Assembly (NCBI GenBank): GCA_041499035.1
Contig: JBGQJK010000012.1
Coordinates: forward strand, 1-26,649
Direction: 5' to 3'
Source of the DNA: DATFUL01 sp041499035
GTDB taxonomy: Bacteria; Patescibacteriota; Microgenomatia; UBA8517
Length of the DNA stretch: 26,649 nt
Shown here piece by piece: positions 5,563-12,505 of the stretch. Below the pieces are notes generated by a model that did no database searches, was not told where the DNA came from, and worked only from the letters and a program-made list of their open reading frames with translations. Both the position numbers and the translations under genes were made by a program. The first letter of the stretch is position 1, and every line of letters starts with the position of its first letter.

Positions 5563-6525
5563 ATGGACTTGCCTAAACTTTCTGACATCGATGTCTCGGG
5601 AAATAAGGTTCTTCTGCGGTTGGACTTAGATACCGATCCCAAACCGGATGATTTGAGAGTTAAAGCTTCTGAGGAGACTCTCGATTATTTAAAAGAAAAA
5701 GGCGCGCAAATTGTCATCTTGAGTCACAAAGGTCGTCCCGGAGGAAAAATTGAGGAGGGTTTAAGTTTAAAACCCTTTCAGTCGATTTTTGATAAATGGG
5801 GAGCAACGGTTGAGGAAAACTTGCGGTTTGATTCGGGAGAAGAAAGTAATAGTCCCGAGTTTGCAAAGAAATTAGCCTCTCTTGGCGATATCTACGTCAA
5901 TGATGCCTTTGCCTCGTCTCATCGCGATCACGCTTCAATCGTCGGACTTCCCAAGCTTCTTCCTCATACCGCCGGGCTTCATTTTGCCAGGGAAGTGGAA
6001 AATTTGAGTAAAGTTTTCGAAAACCCTGCGCGCCCGGTTGTAATCCTAGTGAGCGGAATAAAAAAAGATAAGCTGGATATGATTGAACCCCTATCTAAAA
6101 TCGCCGATAAAGTGCTGGTTGGCGGGAGGCTACCCGAATTTCTGGGGGATGAGTCCCTGGTAAGTGTAAGGGTCCGGGGGGAGAATGAAAAAATAGTTGT
6201 CGGGAATTTAAACATGGACAAAGAAGATATCACCCTTAACACAATCGAAAGGTTTACAAAAGAGATAAGTCTGGCTAAAACCGTAGTCTTGGCCGGAGTT
6301 TTAGGGAAGTATGAGGACGAAGGACACCGGCAGGGGACGGAAAAGATTTTCAAGGCGGTGGCCGAGTCCGCCGCATTCAGAATTGTTGGGGGTGGTGATA
6401 GTTTGGAGGCGGTACTTATGTATCATCTTGAAAATAAATTTAGCTGGCTTTCCGTAGGAGGCGGTGCTATGCTCGAGTTCCTTTCCAAAAAAACTTTGCC
6501 TGGAATTGAAGCATTACTTAAATGA
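5563..6525 (+). CDS. pgk: Phosphoglycerate kinase, short form
   Basis: The enzyme transfers phosphate between 1,3-bisphosphoglycerate and ADP, the first ATP-forming step of lower glycolysis. Family marks are VLLRLDLDTD at the N-terminus (usual form VRxDFNVP), ILSHKGRPGG, YVNDAFASSHRDHASI, VLAGVLGKYED (the usual WNGPMGxFE place), IVGGGDSL and SVGGGAMLEFLSKK. At 320 residues it is some 70 to 80 shorter than the usual 390-400. The shortening appears to be in surface parts of both domains, since the motifs themselves remain. The Lys-rich GIKKDKLDMIEPL segment replaces the usual GGAKVSxKI. A leaderless promoter lies directly in front. The next gene overlaps its stop by 4 bases. Confidence 0.92.
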   Translation: MDLPKLSDIDVSGNKVLLRLDLDTDPKPDDLRVKASEETLDYLKEKGAQIVILSHKGRPGGKIEEGLSLKPFQSIFDKWGATVEENLRFDSGEESNSPEFAKKLASLGDIYVNDAFASSHRDHASIVGLPKLLPHTAGLHFAREVENLSKVFENPARPVVILVSGIKKDKLDMIEPLSKIADKVLVGGRLPEFLGDESLVSVRVRGENEKIVVGNLNMDKEDITLNTIERFTKEISLAKTVVLAGVLGKYEDEGHRQGTEKIFKAVAESAAFRIVGGGDSLEAVLMYHLENKFSWLSVGGGAMLEFLSKKTLPGIEALLK

Positions 6526-6962
6526 ACGCTTTACCGATATTTCTAGTTGTTTGGGCGGCTATGATAGCTAATTCTTTTTGGGAAGCTTATGTTGAGGGCA
6601 GGAATACCTGCGAACTTGGAAAACTGGGGTGGAAAATAAAACTGGGCAAGTATTACTTCACCGGATATCATTTTTATTTGTTTTACGTTATGTATCCACT
6701 TCTCTTATCGCTTCCCCTGGTTATTTACGGATGGAACCTTAGACTCTTCGGAATTTTACTGAGCGCTTATGCAACCGGTATGGCGATTGAAGACATTATG
6801 TGGTTTGTTGTTAATCCTGTGGTGAAATTCTCCGAATGGGGAACCGATTTTACCAGCCACTATCCTTGGGTGGGTATAGGTAAATTCAGAGTTCCAACTC
6901 TTTACGTAGTGGGGCTACTGATAGCTATACTTTCCTGGTACTTTCTTTGGAGAAAGGGCTAA
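6522..6962 (+). CDS. Polytopic membrane protein (146 aa), unknown function
   Basis: About four membrane segments are visible: residues 3-18, 48-72, 75-98 and 122-141. Aromatic-rich loops lie between them, including SFWEAYVEGRNTCE and IEDIMWFVVNPVVKFSEW. The conserved-looking acidic and aromatic residues in the loops (E, D, W) could be functional, but I recognise no family. The ATG overlaps the pgk stop (ATGA), so translation is probably coupled to pgk, although no functional link is evident. No terminator follows; the convergent gene ends 47 bases downstream. Confidence 0.75.
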   Translation: MNALPIFLVVWAAMIANSFWEAYVEGRNTCELGKLGWKIKLGKYYFTGYHFYLFYVMYPLLLSLPLVIYGWNLRLFGILLSAYATGMAIEDIMWFVVNPVVKFSEWGTDFTSHYPWVGIGKFRVPTLYVVGLLIAILSWYFLWRKG

Positions 6963-7009
6963 AAGAACATTCTTGGTTCCCATTATAGCTTCGTTAATAT
7001 AGTTTAGAT

Positions 7010-8065
7010 TTATTTCCATCCCAATTCTTTTTCTGCTTTTACAATTGCCTGCGCAATCATGGTCGGGTGCTCATGCGCGTACCAGTGAAGCACATTAGAG
7101 GTTATCTCAATTATATTTGGATTTATTTTTTTGAGATCATCAATATTCCTTCTCATTGCTTGATTATCAAAAAAAATGTCTCGTTTCGCGTCAAAAAAAA
7201 CCATTGGGATGTGTGCCCCTGCAATTTTTTTAAAATAGGGACTTTTTGTTACCGCTACTTTTAGCCGTTCAATCGGCACACCATCCATTTTTAGTAATTT
7301 ATTTAACCCTAATTGCGTAAAAATATACCTTCTTGCCCAGAAGTTAACGTTCCATTCTCCCAAAGCCTGGTCGTCCTGGCCTTCGTAAAGCGGTGCGACA
7401 AGGCTTTTTAAGTCGTAAATGCTTTGGTTGAGAGTTATTTTTCTGTTTTTAAACATTTTGATTATTGTTGATAAAGTATGCAAAACCGGGTTTGCCGACT
7501 CTTGACTGTCGGCCCCAATTATTCCTGCTCCACAAACACTGACGACCTGTCGGATTTCAAAACCCAATGAATGCAATTTGTATGCTGTCGCTACCGCTTG
7601 GGGAACACCTTCGGAGTAGGCGCCTATGTCGATAAGACAATTGCTTTTATTTAAATTTAACTTCTTGTTAAAAATATCAAATATTCTACTAACTGCTGCT
7701 TCAGCGACCTTTTCTTCGCCGATAGGTGTGCCGTCGCTCTTTTTATAGGCCAGATTGTTTAATCCCTCAGCTTTTATCAGTAAGAAATAGTCTATTTTTC
7801 CGTCTACTACAGCGGGACATAGCGCAGCCTCAAAAATATTTGCCATGTTAAATCTGTCTATTTGGAAAAGAGTTGGAAAGTAAATTGTTACTCGTTTTTT
7901 TGAGGCGGAGCCTGACTTAAGAGTGTCGGGGACAGTTACGGTTGACGAAAATACTTTAATAATTTCTCCGTCTTTGGGTTCGGCAATTGATAGTTCGGGC
8001 CCGTTTTTTAACAGAGTGTTGCGAATATAATCGCGCCTATTCATTAGAAAGGTATTATTATCCAC
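7010..8065 (-). CDS. Alpha/beta-hydrolase-like protein (351 aa), substrate unknown
   Basis: The product looks like a serine hydrolase of the alpha/beta fold. DIGAYSEGVPQAVATAY near residue 150 reads as a nucleophile elbow (A-Y-S-E-G, with Ala in place of the first Gly of GxSxG), followed by the expected helix. PMVFFDAKRDIFFDN near residue 290 could supply the acid. SNVLHWYAHEHPTM near the C-terminus supplies candidate histidines. No signal peptide is visible, so it is likely cytoplasmic. The start is taken as GTG at 8065 because a TAGAAT -10 ends 6 bases before it. An ATG seven codons further in is an alternative. Function beyond the fold is not known. Confidence 0.7.
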   Translation of the reverse strand: MDNNTFLMNRRDYIRNTLLKNGPELSIAEPKDGEIIKVFSSTVTVPDTLKSGSASKKRVTIYFPTLFQIDRFNMANIFEAALCPAVVDGKIDYFLLIKAEGLNNLAYKKSDGTPIGEEKVAEAAVSRIFDIFNKKLNLNKSNCLIDIGAYSEGVPQAVATAYKLHSLGFEIRQVVSVCGAGIIGADSQESANPVLHTLSTIIKMFKNRKITLNQSIYDLKSLVAPLYEGQDDQALGEWNVNFWARRYIFTQLGLNKLLKMDGVPIERLKVAVTKSPYFKKIAGAHIPMVFFDAKRDIFFDNQAMRRNIDDLKKINPNIIEITSNVLHWYAHEHPTMIAQAIVKAEKELGWK

Positions 8066-8071
8066 AGTTTA

Positions 8072-8077
8072 ATTCTA
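8072..8077 (-). promoter_or_regulatory. -10 element of the hydrolase-like gene
   Basis: TAGAAT on the minus strand ends 6 bases before the GTG start, which supports that start and a leaderless mRNA. The -35 region is weak (TTAAAG at 17-base spacing). Confidence 0.6.
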
Positions 8078-8113
8078 GACTGAGTTGTTGGGGTCTTTAA
8101 TATGCAATTTTAT

Positions 8114-8281
8114 TTATCGATACTGCAATTCTTTTATATATTCTAAGTTTCCATCTTCCTGCCCGGATAGGCAACCGGTTGCCAAGAATGGTTTTTCGGC
8201 AACAATGACTTCAAACATAAAGTTCGGGCCGGCCTTTCCGGGTACTTCATTTGGAAATAAGGACTTGTTGTTAAGAAACAA
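8114..8281 (-). CDS. Possible small protein (55 aa) with TTG start
   Basis: The 252-base gap between the hydrolase-like gene and the DUF378 gene holds a minus-strand frame of 55 codons. Its product has ordinary protein composition: FMFEVIVAEKPFLATG, then CLSGQEDGNLEYIKEL near the end. It would need a TTG start at 8281, or an ATG further in giving about 34 residues. A weak TAACAT lies about 9 bases before the TTG. The opposite-strand frame at 8085-8291 looks less natural. I recognise no family, and this is a tentative call. Confidence 0.3.
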   Translation of the reverse strand: MFLNNKSLFPNEVPGKAGPNFMFEVIVAEKPFLATGCLSGQEDGNLEYIKELQYR

Positions 8282-8285
8282 AAAG

Positions 8286-8313
8286 TGTTAATGTTAGTAA
8301 AGAGGGGGTGAGG
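8286..8313 (+). promoter_or_regulatory. Extended -10 promoter and strong ribosome site for the DUF378 gene
   Basis: TG-t-TAATGT (8286-8294) is followed by GTAAAGAGGGGGTGAGG, a very strong Shine-Dalgarno sequence 4 bases before the ATG at 8318. The arrangement closely matches that at 2997-3023, unlike the leaderless starts of most neighbours. Confidence 0.55.
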
Positions 8314-8317
8314 ATAG

Positions 8318-8515
8318 ATGGAATTAAAAACATTTTCTAAATGGTTAGTAGTGCTTGGTGCGCTTGAAGTAGGGTTTATGGGAGTATTAAGATTTGATTT
8401 AGTTGGAAGCCTACTTGGCAGCTGGCCGACACTCGTAATGGTAGTTTACGCTTTGGTTGGACTTTCCGGTCTTTGGGGAGCCTACGCGATGTTGATGGGT
8501 AAGAAGAAAAAGTAA
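8318..8515 (+). CDS. DUF378 family small membrane protein
   Basis: This 65-residue protein has two membrane segments (about residues 8-26 and 37-59) separated by LVGSLLGSWP and ends in MLMGKKKK. The LGALEVGFMGVLRFDLVGSLLG pattern (L-x-x-L-G-A-L-x-x-G ... D-L-V-x-x-L-x-G) is that of DUF378, a family of small membrane proteins of unknown role known from Bacillus YuzA and common in CPR genomes. The start is fixed by the strong ribosome site just before it. Its stop is one base from the stop of the convergent glycosyltransferase gene. Function unknown. Confidence 0.85.
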   Translation: MELKTFSKWLVVLGALEVGFMGVLRFDLVGSLLGSWPTLVMVVYALVGLSGLWGAYAMLMGKKKK

Positions 8516-8516
8516 T

Positions 8517-9197
8517 TTATCTTTTATTTGCCCAGAAAGTTGTGAACATCCTTGCCGTGTATTCTATAAAGAATGACTCGGGATGTTTTTTTATTCTGCG
8601 TGCTGAAATTTGAACGACGAGTTTTGGATCAAGCCCGATTCTGCCTCCGACTTTGAGAATATTAAGCGACAAATCGATATCTTCATGGACTTTTTTCTCG
8701 TCAAAGTTCACAAGATTTCGCACTTTAAGCCACATAGCCCTTTTAAGAACCATGTTGGGGCCCTGGAGAAACCTGTCTCCATGGTTCAGAAGCCTCAGTG
8801 ATTCCAGATACAGTCTTGACGCCAGTGTTGAGGTGGGTTTAGAAAAAAGGTCGCTAAATCTGACAGGGCCGGTAAAGGCGTCGTAGTTTTTTTTGGCAAA
8901 GCTCTTTTTTATTTGTTTTATCCAATCCGGCGGAACAATAACATCGGCATCAATCCGGGCTATTATTTCATACTTAGCAGTATCAAAACCTTTATTTCTA
9001 GCAGGAATCATTCCCTGTTTGCGTTCACGCACTACTTTTGCCCCCATCTTTAAGGCAATTTCCTCGGTCCTATCCCGGCTATTGTTGTTTACAACAATAA
9101 TCTCATCAGCCTCAACCACCTGGGCCATTACGCTTCCCAGGCTTTTTTTGATGTATTTTTCCTCGTTATATGCCGGGATTACCACAGAAACTTTCAT
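8517..9197 (-). CDS. Family 2 glycosyltransferase
   Basis: A GT-A fold glycosyltransferase of 226 residues. SVVIPAYNEEKYI at the N-terminus binds the nucleotide. IIVVNNNSRDRTEEIA and KQGMIPARNKGFD follow in the normal order. ARIDADVIVPPDW holds the DxD metal/nucleotide site at about residues 82-84. KVHEDIDLSLNILK (about 170) holds the E-D motif with the likely catalytic base. It lacks membrane segments at its C-terminus, so it is cytosolic or peripheral. The donor and acceptor sugars cannot be told; surface glycan or glycolipid synthesis is the usual role. It has its own TATAAT -10, 8 bases before the ATG. Confidence 0.9.
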   Translation of the reverse strand: MKVSVVIPAYNEEKYIKKSLGSVMAQVVEADEIIVVNNNSRDRTEEIALKMGAKVVRERKQGMIPARNKGFDTAKYEIIARIDADVIVPPDWIKQIKKSFAKKNYDAFTGPVRFSDLFSKPTSTLASRLYLESLRLLNHGDRFLQGPNMVLKRAMWLKVRNLVNFDEKKVHEDIDLSLNILKVGGRIGLDPKLVVQISARRIKKHPESFFIEYTARMFTTFWANKR

Positions 9198-9205
9198 ATA
9201 TTTAG

Positions 9206-9211
9206 ATTATA
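9206..9211 (-). promoter_or_regulatory. -10 element of the glycosyltransferase gene
   Basis: A perfect TATAAT on the minus strand ends 8 bases before the ATG, so the mRNA would be leaderless or have only 1-2 leader bases. No good -35 is seen at 16-18 bases. Confidence 0.55.
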
Positions 9212-9233
9212 TCTACTTTTTCGATCCTCGGGA

Positions 9234-9242
9234 TGGTAACAT
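9234..9242 (+). promoter_or_regulatory. Extended -10 element of the GH1 gene
   Basis: TG-g-TAACAT ends 7 bases before the ATG at 9250, which supports that start over the long upstream in-frame extension and indicates a leaderless mRNA. Confidence 0.5.
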
Positions 9243-9249
9243 CTGGTCA

Positions 9250-10443
9250 ATGAAAAAGCACCCTTTCCCTAAAGGTTTTCTTTGGGGAGTGTCTACAGCC
9301 GCGCACCAGGTTGAAGGCAACAATGTAAACAGCGACTGGTGGAGCTGGGAGCAGAAAGAACCCGACAGGCCAAAATCAGGAGTCGCTTGTGACCATTACC
9401 ATTTGTTCAAAGAGGATTTTGCTTTAGCTAAAAAAATGGGCCACAACTCCCACAGACTCTCCATTGAATGGGCGCGGATCGAGCCGAGACAGGGACGGTT
9501 TGATGAAAAAGAGGTTGAACACTATAGAGATGTTCTTAAAGAACTAAGAAAGTTGAAGTTAAAGTCTTTTGTAACTTTGTGGCACTTCACGCTTCCAAAA
9601 TGGTTCGCGGACCTTGGGGGGTTTGAAAGAGAATCGAATATCAAATACTTTTCTAGGTACGTAAGGTTCTGCGCAGAAAATTTTGGAGATTTAGTTGACT
9701 ACTTCTTGACAATAAATGAGCCTAATAATTATGTTTTGAAGTCCTATTTTGCCGGATATTGGCCTCCCCAGAAAAAAAATCCGGTTCTGGCTATGAGAGT
9801 CTACAAGAATATTTGTAAAGCCCACAATGTCGTCTATCAAACAATAAAGAAAGTCGACCGAAAATATAAAGTAGGGGCAGCGCACCAGCTTATAAAGTTT
9901 TATTCAACGGGAGGACTGATTAATGGTATGCTAACCAGGCTGTCAAAATACCTGGCAAACGACTTTTTTTACAATAATACTTTTAATAACTTTGATTTTA
10001 TTGGCCTGAATTATTATTTTACAAACCCGGTTTCATACAAATACTTATTGAAGATTGGCGAGATGGGTTCCGAAAGAATTCTTAGAGATGAGTCAAAGGA
10101 TCTTGGCTGGGGAATGGATCCGGAAGGTATATATGATTGCATAAAATATATTCAAGCCAAGTTTGATAAACCGATTTACATTTTGGAGCACGGAATTTCG
10201 GATCCCGATGACAAAAAAAGATCAAAGTATATTAAGAAAGCTCTCGAATCAGTTGCAAAAGCCATCAAAGAAGGAGCAGACATTCGAAGTTATTTACATT
10301 GGACTCTAATGGATAATTTTGAATGGTCATTTGGCTATACTTCCAAATTCGGAATGTTTGCACTGGAACCAAAAACTTTAAAGAGGCTGCCTAGAAAGAG
10401 CGCATTTGTTTTTTCAAAAATCGCTAGAGAAAATGCTATTTAA
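9250..10443 (+). CDS. Glycoside hydrolase family 1 (beta-glycosidase type)
   Basis: A GH1 TIM-barrel enzyme that would hydrolyse beta-linked glucosides, galactosides or related sugars in the cytoplasm. FPKGFLWGVSTAAHQVEG at the N-terminus, SIEWARIEP, TLWHFTLPKWF and LTINEPN carry the family signature, the last holding the acid/base Glu157. FIGLNYYF follows, then YILEHGIS with the nucleophile Glu313, and MDNFEWSFGYTSKFG. The usual ENG around the nucleophile reads EHG. At 397 residues it is about 50 shorter than most GH1 enzymes. The frame is open for 119 codons upstream, but that part is antisense to the glycosyltransferase gene, and the family N-terminus begins right at the ATG at 9250. The substrate is not predictable. 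Confidence 0.92.
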   Translation: MKKHPFPKGFLWGVSTAAHQVEGNNVNSDWWSWEQKEPDRPKSGVACDHYHLFKEDFALAKKMGHNSHRLSIEWARIEPRQGRFDEKEVEHYRDVLKELRKLKLKSFVTLWHFTLPKWFADLGGFERESNIKYFSRYVRFCAENFGDLVDYFLTINEPNNYVLKSYFAGYWPPQKKNPVLAMRVYKNICKAHNVVYQTIKKVDRKYKVGAAHQLIKFYSTGGLINGMLTRLSKYLANDFFYNNTFNNFDFIGLNYYFTNPVSYKYLLKIGEMGSERILRDESKDLGWGMDPEGIYDCIKYIQAKFDKPIYILEHGISDPDDKKRSKYIKKALESVAKAIKEGADIRSYLHWTLMDNFEWSFGYTSKFGMFALEPKTLKRLPRKSAFVFSKIARENAI

Positions 10444-10687
10444 GAACCGTTACATCGATTCAGTGTTTAAATTGATACTTTTTTCGGCATCGTTGCATAT
10501 CCTGATTCTTTTTATGGCCGCCTTTTTAAGAAAAGATCCTCCAATGTTAAACTATTTTAAAATTCTTAATGTTGAATATCTTTTTCCTAATTTTCCTTTT
10601 GGGAATTTTAGTAATGTAGCTTCAGTCTTTGTCCTATTTTCAGTCTATCTGATTTTTCTAATCGGCTCGAAATATAAGAAGGAATAA
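10433..10687 (+). CDS. Small two-pass membrane protein (84 aa), unknown function
   Basis: The ATG at 10433 overlaps the last codons of the GH1 gene, suggesting translational coupling. The product has two hydrophobic segments: about residues 10-28, ending LFMAAFLRK, and 60-79, FVLFSVYLIFLIGS. A short Pro/Phe-rich loop joins them and the tail is basic (KYKKE). No family is recognised. It could be an accessory to a sugar-uptake or envelope function suggested by its neighbour, but nothing in the sequence shows this. Confidence 0.6.
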   Translation: MLFKNRYIDSVFKLILFSASLHILILFMAAFLRKDPPMLNYFKILNVEYLFPNFPFGNFSNVASVFVLFSVYLIFLIGSKYKKE

Positions 10688-10690
10688 GCC

Positions 10691-10719
10691 TTTACCGAAC
10701 ATTCAAGCACTGCTAGAAT
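10691..10719 (+). promoter_or_regulatory. Promoter of the gap operon
   Basis: TTTACC (10691-10696), 17 bases, then TGC-TAGAAT (10711-10719), an extended -10. The ATG lies 12 bases further, leaving about 5-6 leader bases and no Shine-Dalgarno. Confidence 0.75.
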
Positions 10720-10731
10720 GAATCTACTGCC

Positions 10732-11835
10732 ATGGTTAAAGTAGGTATCAATGGGTTTGGTAGAATTGGAAGAATTGCTTTTAGAATAGGGCTTCTTAAA
10801 CATTCTGATGAGATCGAATTTGCTGCAATAAACACTTCTGGGAGCATGAATACGGCCGGTTGGGCACAACTTACCAATTACGACACTATGTACAGGAAGT
10901 TTGAGTACGTAGTACAGAGTACCGAAGCCCAAAGTCCGGACAAAGCTACAGATGACAATCCTTTAATAGGGGAGCTTATGGTTTCGGAGAGAAATGTTAA
11001 AGTTCCGGTTCTTGCACAAAAAGATCCGGCAAAGATTCCCTGGAGTAAATATGGAGTTGATGTTGTAATTGAAGCCACCGGACACTTTACGGACGAAGAA
11101 GGTGCCAAAAAGCATGCAGTAGGAGGGGCAAAGAGGGTTGTAATTTCCGCCCCAGGAAAAGGGGAAAATGTTCCGACATTTGTTCTTAGCGTTAATGAAC
11201 CAAAAGGAGAAGCGATGGTTTTGTCAAATGCTTCCTGTACAACCAATTGTGTTGCTCCTGTCATGGCGGTTCTTCACTCAAAATTCGGAGTGGAGAAAGC
11301 TGCAATGACAACAGTCCATGCTTACACAGACGATCAAAATTTGCAGGATAGTTCACACAAAGATCTGAGAAGGGCACGTGCTGCGGGACAAAATATTATT
11401 CCAACAAGTACCGGTGCCGCAATTTCAACAACAGAAACCATTCCGGAACTTAAGGGAATTTTTGATGGAAGGAGCTTAAGGGTTCCGGTAATCACCGGAT
11501 CAATCACCGACTTTGCTGTGGTCTTAAAGAAAAATACAACGGTTGAAGAGGTCAATCAAGCATTTATTGATGCCACCAAAAACTCCATATATAAGGGCAT
11601 TCTAGCAGTTTCTGAGGGAGAATTAGTATCAAGTGACATCATCGGCAGGAGTGAGTCTGCAATTGTGGATCTACCATTGACACAAGTGGTTGGAGGAAAT
11701 TTGGTCAAGGTTTTTGCCTGGTACGATAACGAATGGGGTTATGCGAACCGACTTATCGAGCAGGTAATCAGGGTCGGGAGAACACTTGAGGGGAATTCTG
11801 CTCCAACCGACCCGATATCTCTTTCCTTTAAGTAA
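10732..11835 (+). CDS. gap: Glyceraldehyde-3-phosphate dehydrogenase, type I
   Basis: The enzyme oxidises and phosphorylates glyceraldehyde 3-phosphate to 1,3-bisphosphoglycerate. KVGINGFGRIGRIAFR is the Rossmann dinucleotide loop. SNASCTTNC carries the catalytic Cys169, and TTVHAYTDDQN the catalytic His196. WYDNEWGYANR closes the catalytic domain. Two things are unusual. First, the residue after beta-strand 2 that is Asp in NAD-specific enzymes appears to be Thr35 (AAINTSGS), which suggests NADP or mixed use as in B. subtilis GapB. Second, an insertion of about 20-25 residues around 62-85 brings the length to 367, against about 335 usual. It is followed 5 bases later by the LOG-family gene. 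Confidence 0.95.
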   Translation: MVKVGINGFGRIGRIAFRIGLLKHSDEIEFAAINTSGSMNTAGWAQLTNYDTMYRKFEYVVQSTEAQSPDKATDDNPLIGELMVSERNVKVPVLAQKDPAKIPWSKYGVDVVIEATGHFTDEEGAKKHAVGGAKRVVISAPGKGENVPTFVLSVNEPKGEAMVLSNASCTTNCVAPVMAVLHSKFGVEKAAMTTVHAYTDDQNLQDSSHKDLRRARAAGQNIIPTSTGAAISTTETIPELKGIFDGRSLRVPVITGSITDFAVVLKKNTTVEEVNQAFIDATKNSIYKGILAVSEGELVSSDIIGRSESAIVDLPLTQVVGGNLVKVFAWYDNEWGYANRLIEQVIRVGRTLEGNSAPTDPISLSFK

Positions 11836-11840
11836 CAATA

Positions 11841-12485
11841 ATGCACGAAGATAAAAAATACGCCGGCAAAAAGTTTATAAAAAACATTGCATTTTTTGGA
11901 GACGCGAATATTTCACCGACCGACGAGACGTATATAGCTGCGTTTGATGTTGCTGAGGCATTATCTAAGGAGGGCTACGTGATAGTTGACGGCGGCGGGC
12001 CGGGAGTGATGGAAGCGGCAACAAGCGGTGCAGAAAAATGCAATGGTAAAACAATTAGTGTTACTTTTGATCCTGTTAATGCTCCCGGGTTTGAGGGCAG
12101 GTACGTAGGGAACGTTACCGACAAGGAGGTTGTAACAACTAATTATATCGAGCGCATGTTTAAACTTATGGAATATGGAGACGCTTTTATTATTTTTAGA
12201 GGCGGGAGCGGAACCATTTCTGAGTTTGGTGCTGCCTGGGTTTTGGCTAAGCTTTACTACGGACACCATAAACCATTTATTTTATTTGGTGAGAATTGGA
12301 TTCCGATAATTGACACTATCCGCACTAATATGAACATTGACTCAAAGGAATATAGTGTTTTTGAGATCTGTAAGGATGTGGAAGAAGTTATTAAGACCAT
12401 TCAGAAATTTGAATTGAAGATTGCGACTCGCGACCATTCGAAAGATAACAGTGGTGATGAGTACGATAAGGCTTTTACAAAGTAA
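11841..12485 (+). CDS. LOG family (TIGR00730-like) Rossmann-fold protein
   Basis: A 214-residue protein with the LOG/lysine-decarboxylase-like fold. Marks are IAFFGDANISPTDETY near the N-terminus, VDGGGPGVMEAATSGA at about residues 49-64 (the family's GGGxxGxM motif), and FRGGSGTISEFGAAW at about 120-134 (usual form PGGxGTxxE, with Arg in place of Pro). Characterised members release cytokinin-type bases from nucleoside monophosphates or are PpnN-like nucleotide N-glycosidases. In bacteria the physiological role is often nucleotide turnover. Its place between gap and transketolase might link ribose phosphate release to the pentose route, but this is inference. Confidence 0.87.
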   Translation: MHEDKKYAGKKFIKNIAFFGDANISPTDETYIAAFDVAEALSKEGYVIVDGGGPGVMEAATSGAEKCNGKTISVTFDPVNAPGFEGRYVGNVTDKEVVTTNYIERMFKLMEYGDAFIIFRGGSGTISEFGAAWVLAKLYYGHHKPFILFGENWIPIIDTIRTNMNIDSKEYSVFEICKDVEEVIKTIQKFELKIATRDHSKDNSGDEYDKAFTK

Positions 12486-12505
12486 GGCATTTACTAAGTG
12501 ACCCT

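Noticed and set aside
5289..5576. 95-codon plus-strand frame between rpiB and pgk
   Set aside because: The minus-strand frame at 5252-5500 has a strong promoter and a sensible Cys-containing product; this one has no start signal and overlaps the start of pgk.
8085..8291. 68-codon plus-strand frame before the DUF378 gene
   Set aside because: Odd composition, no ribosome site or promoter, and it ends inside the -10 region of the next gene.
8893..9249. N-terminal extension of the GH1 frame by 119 codons
   Set aside because: This part is antisense to the glycosyltransferase gene, and the family N-terminus FPKGFLWG begins right after the ATG at 9250.
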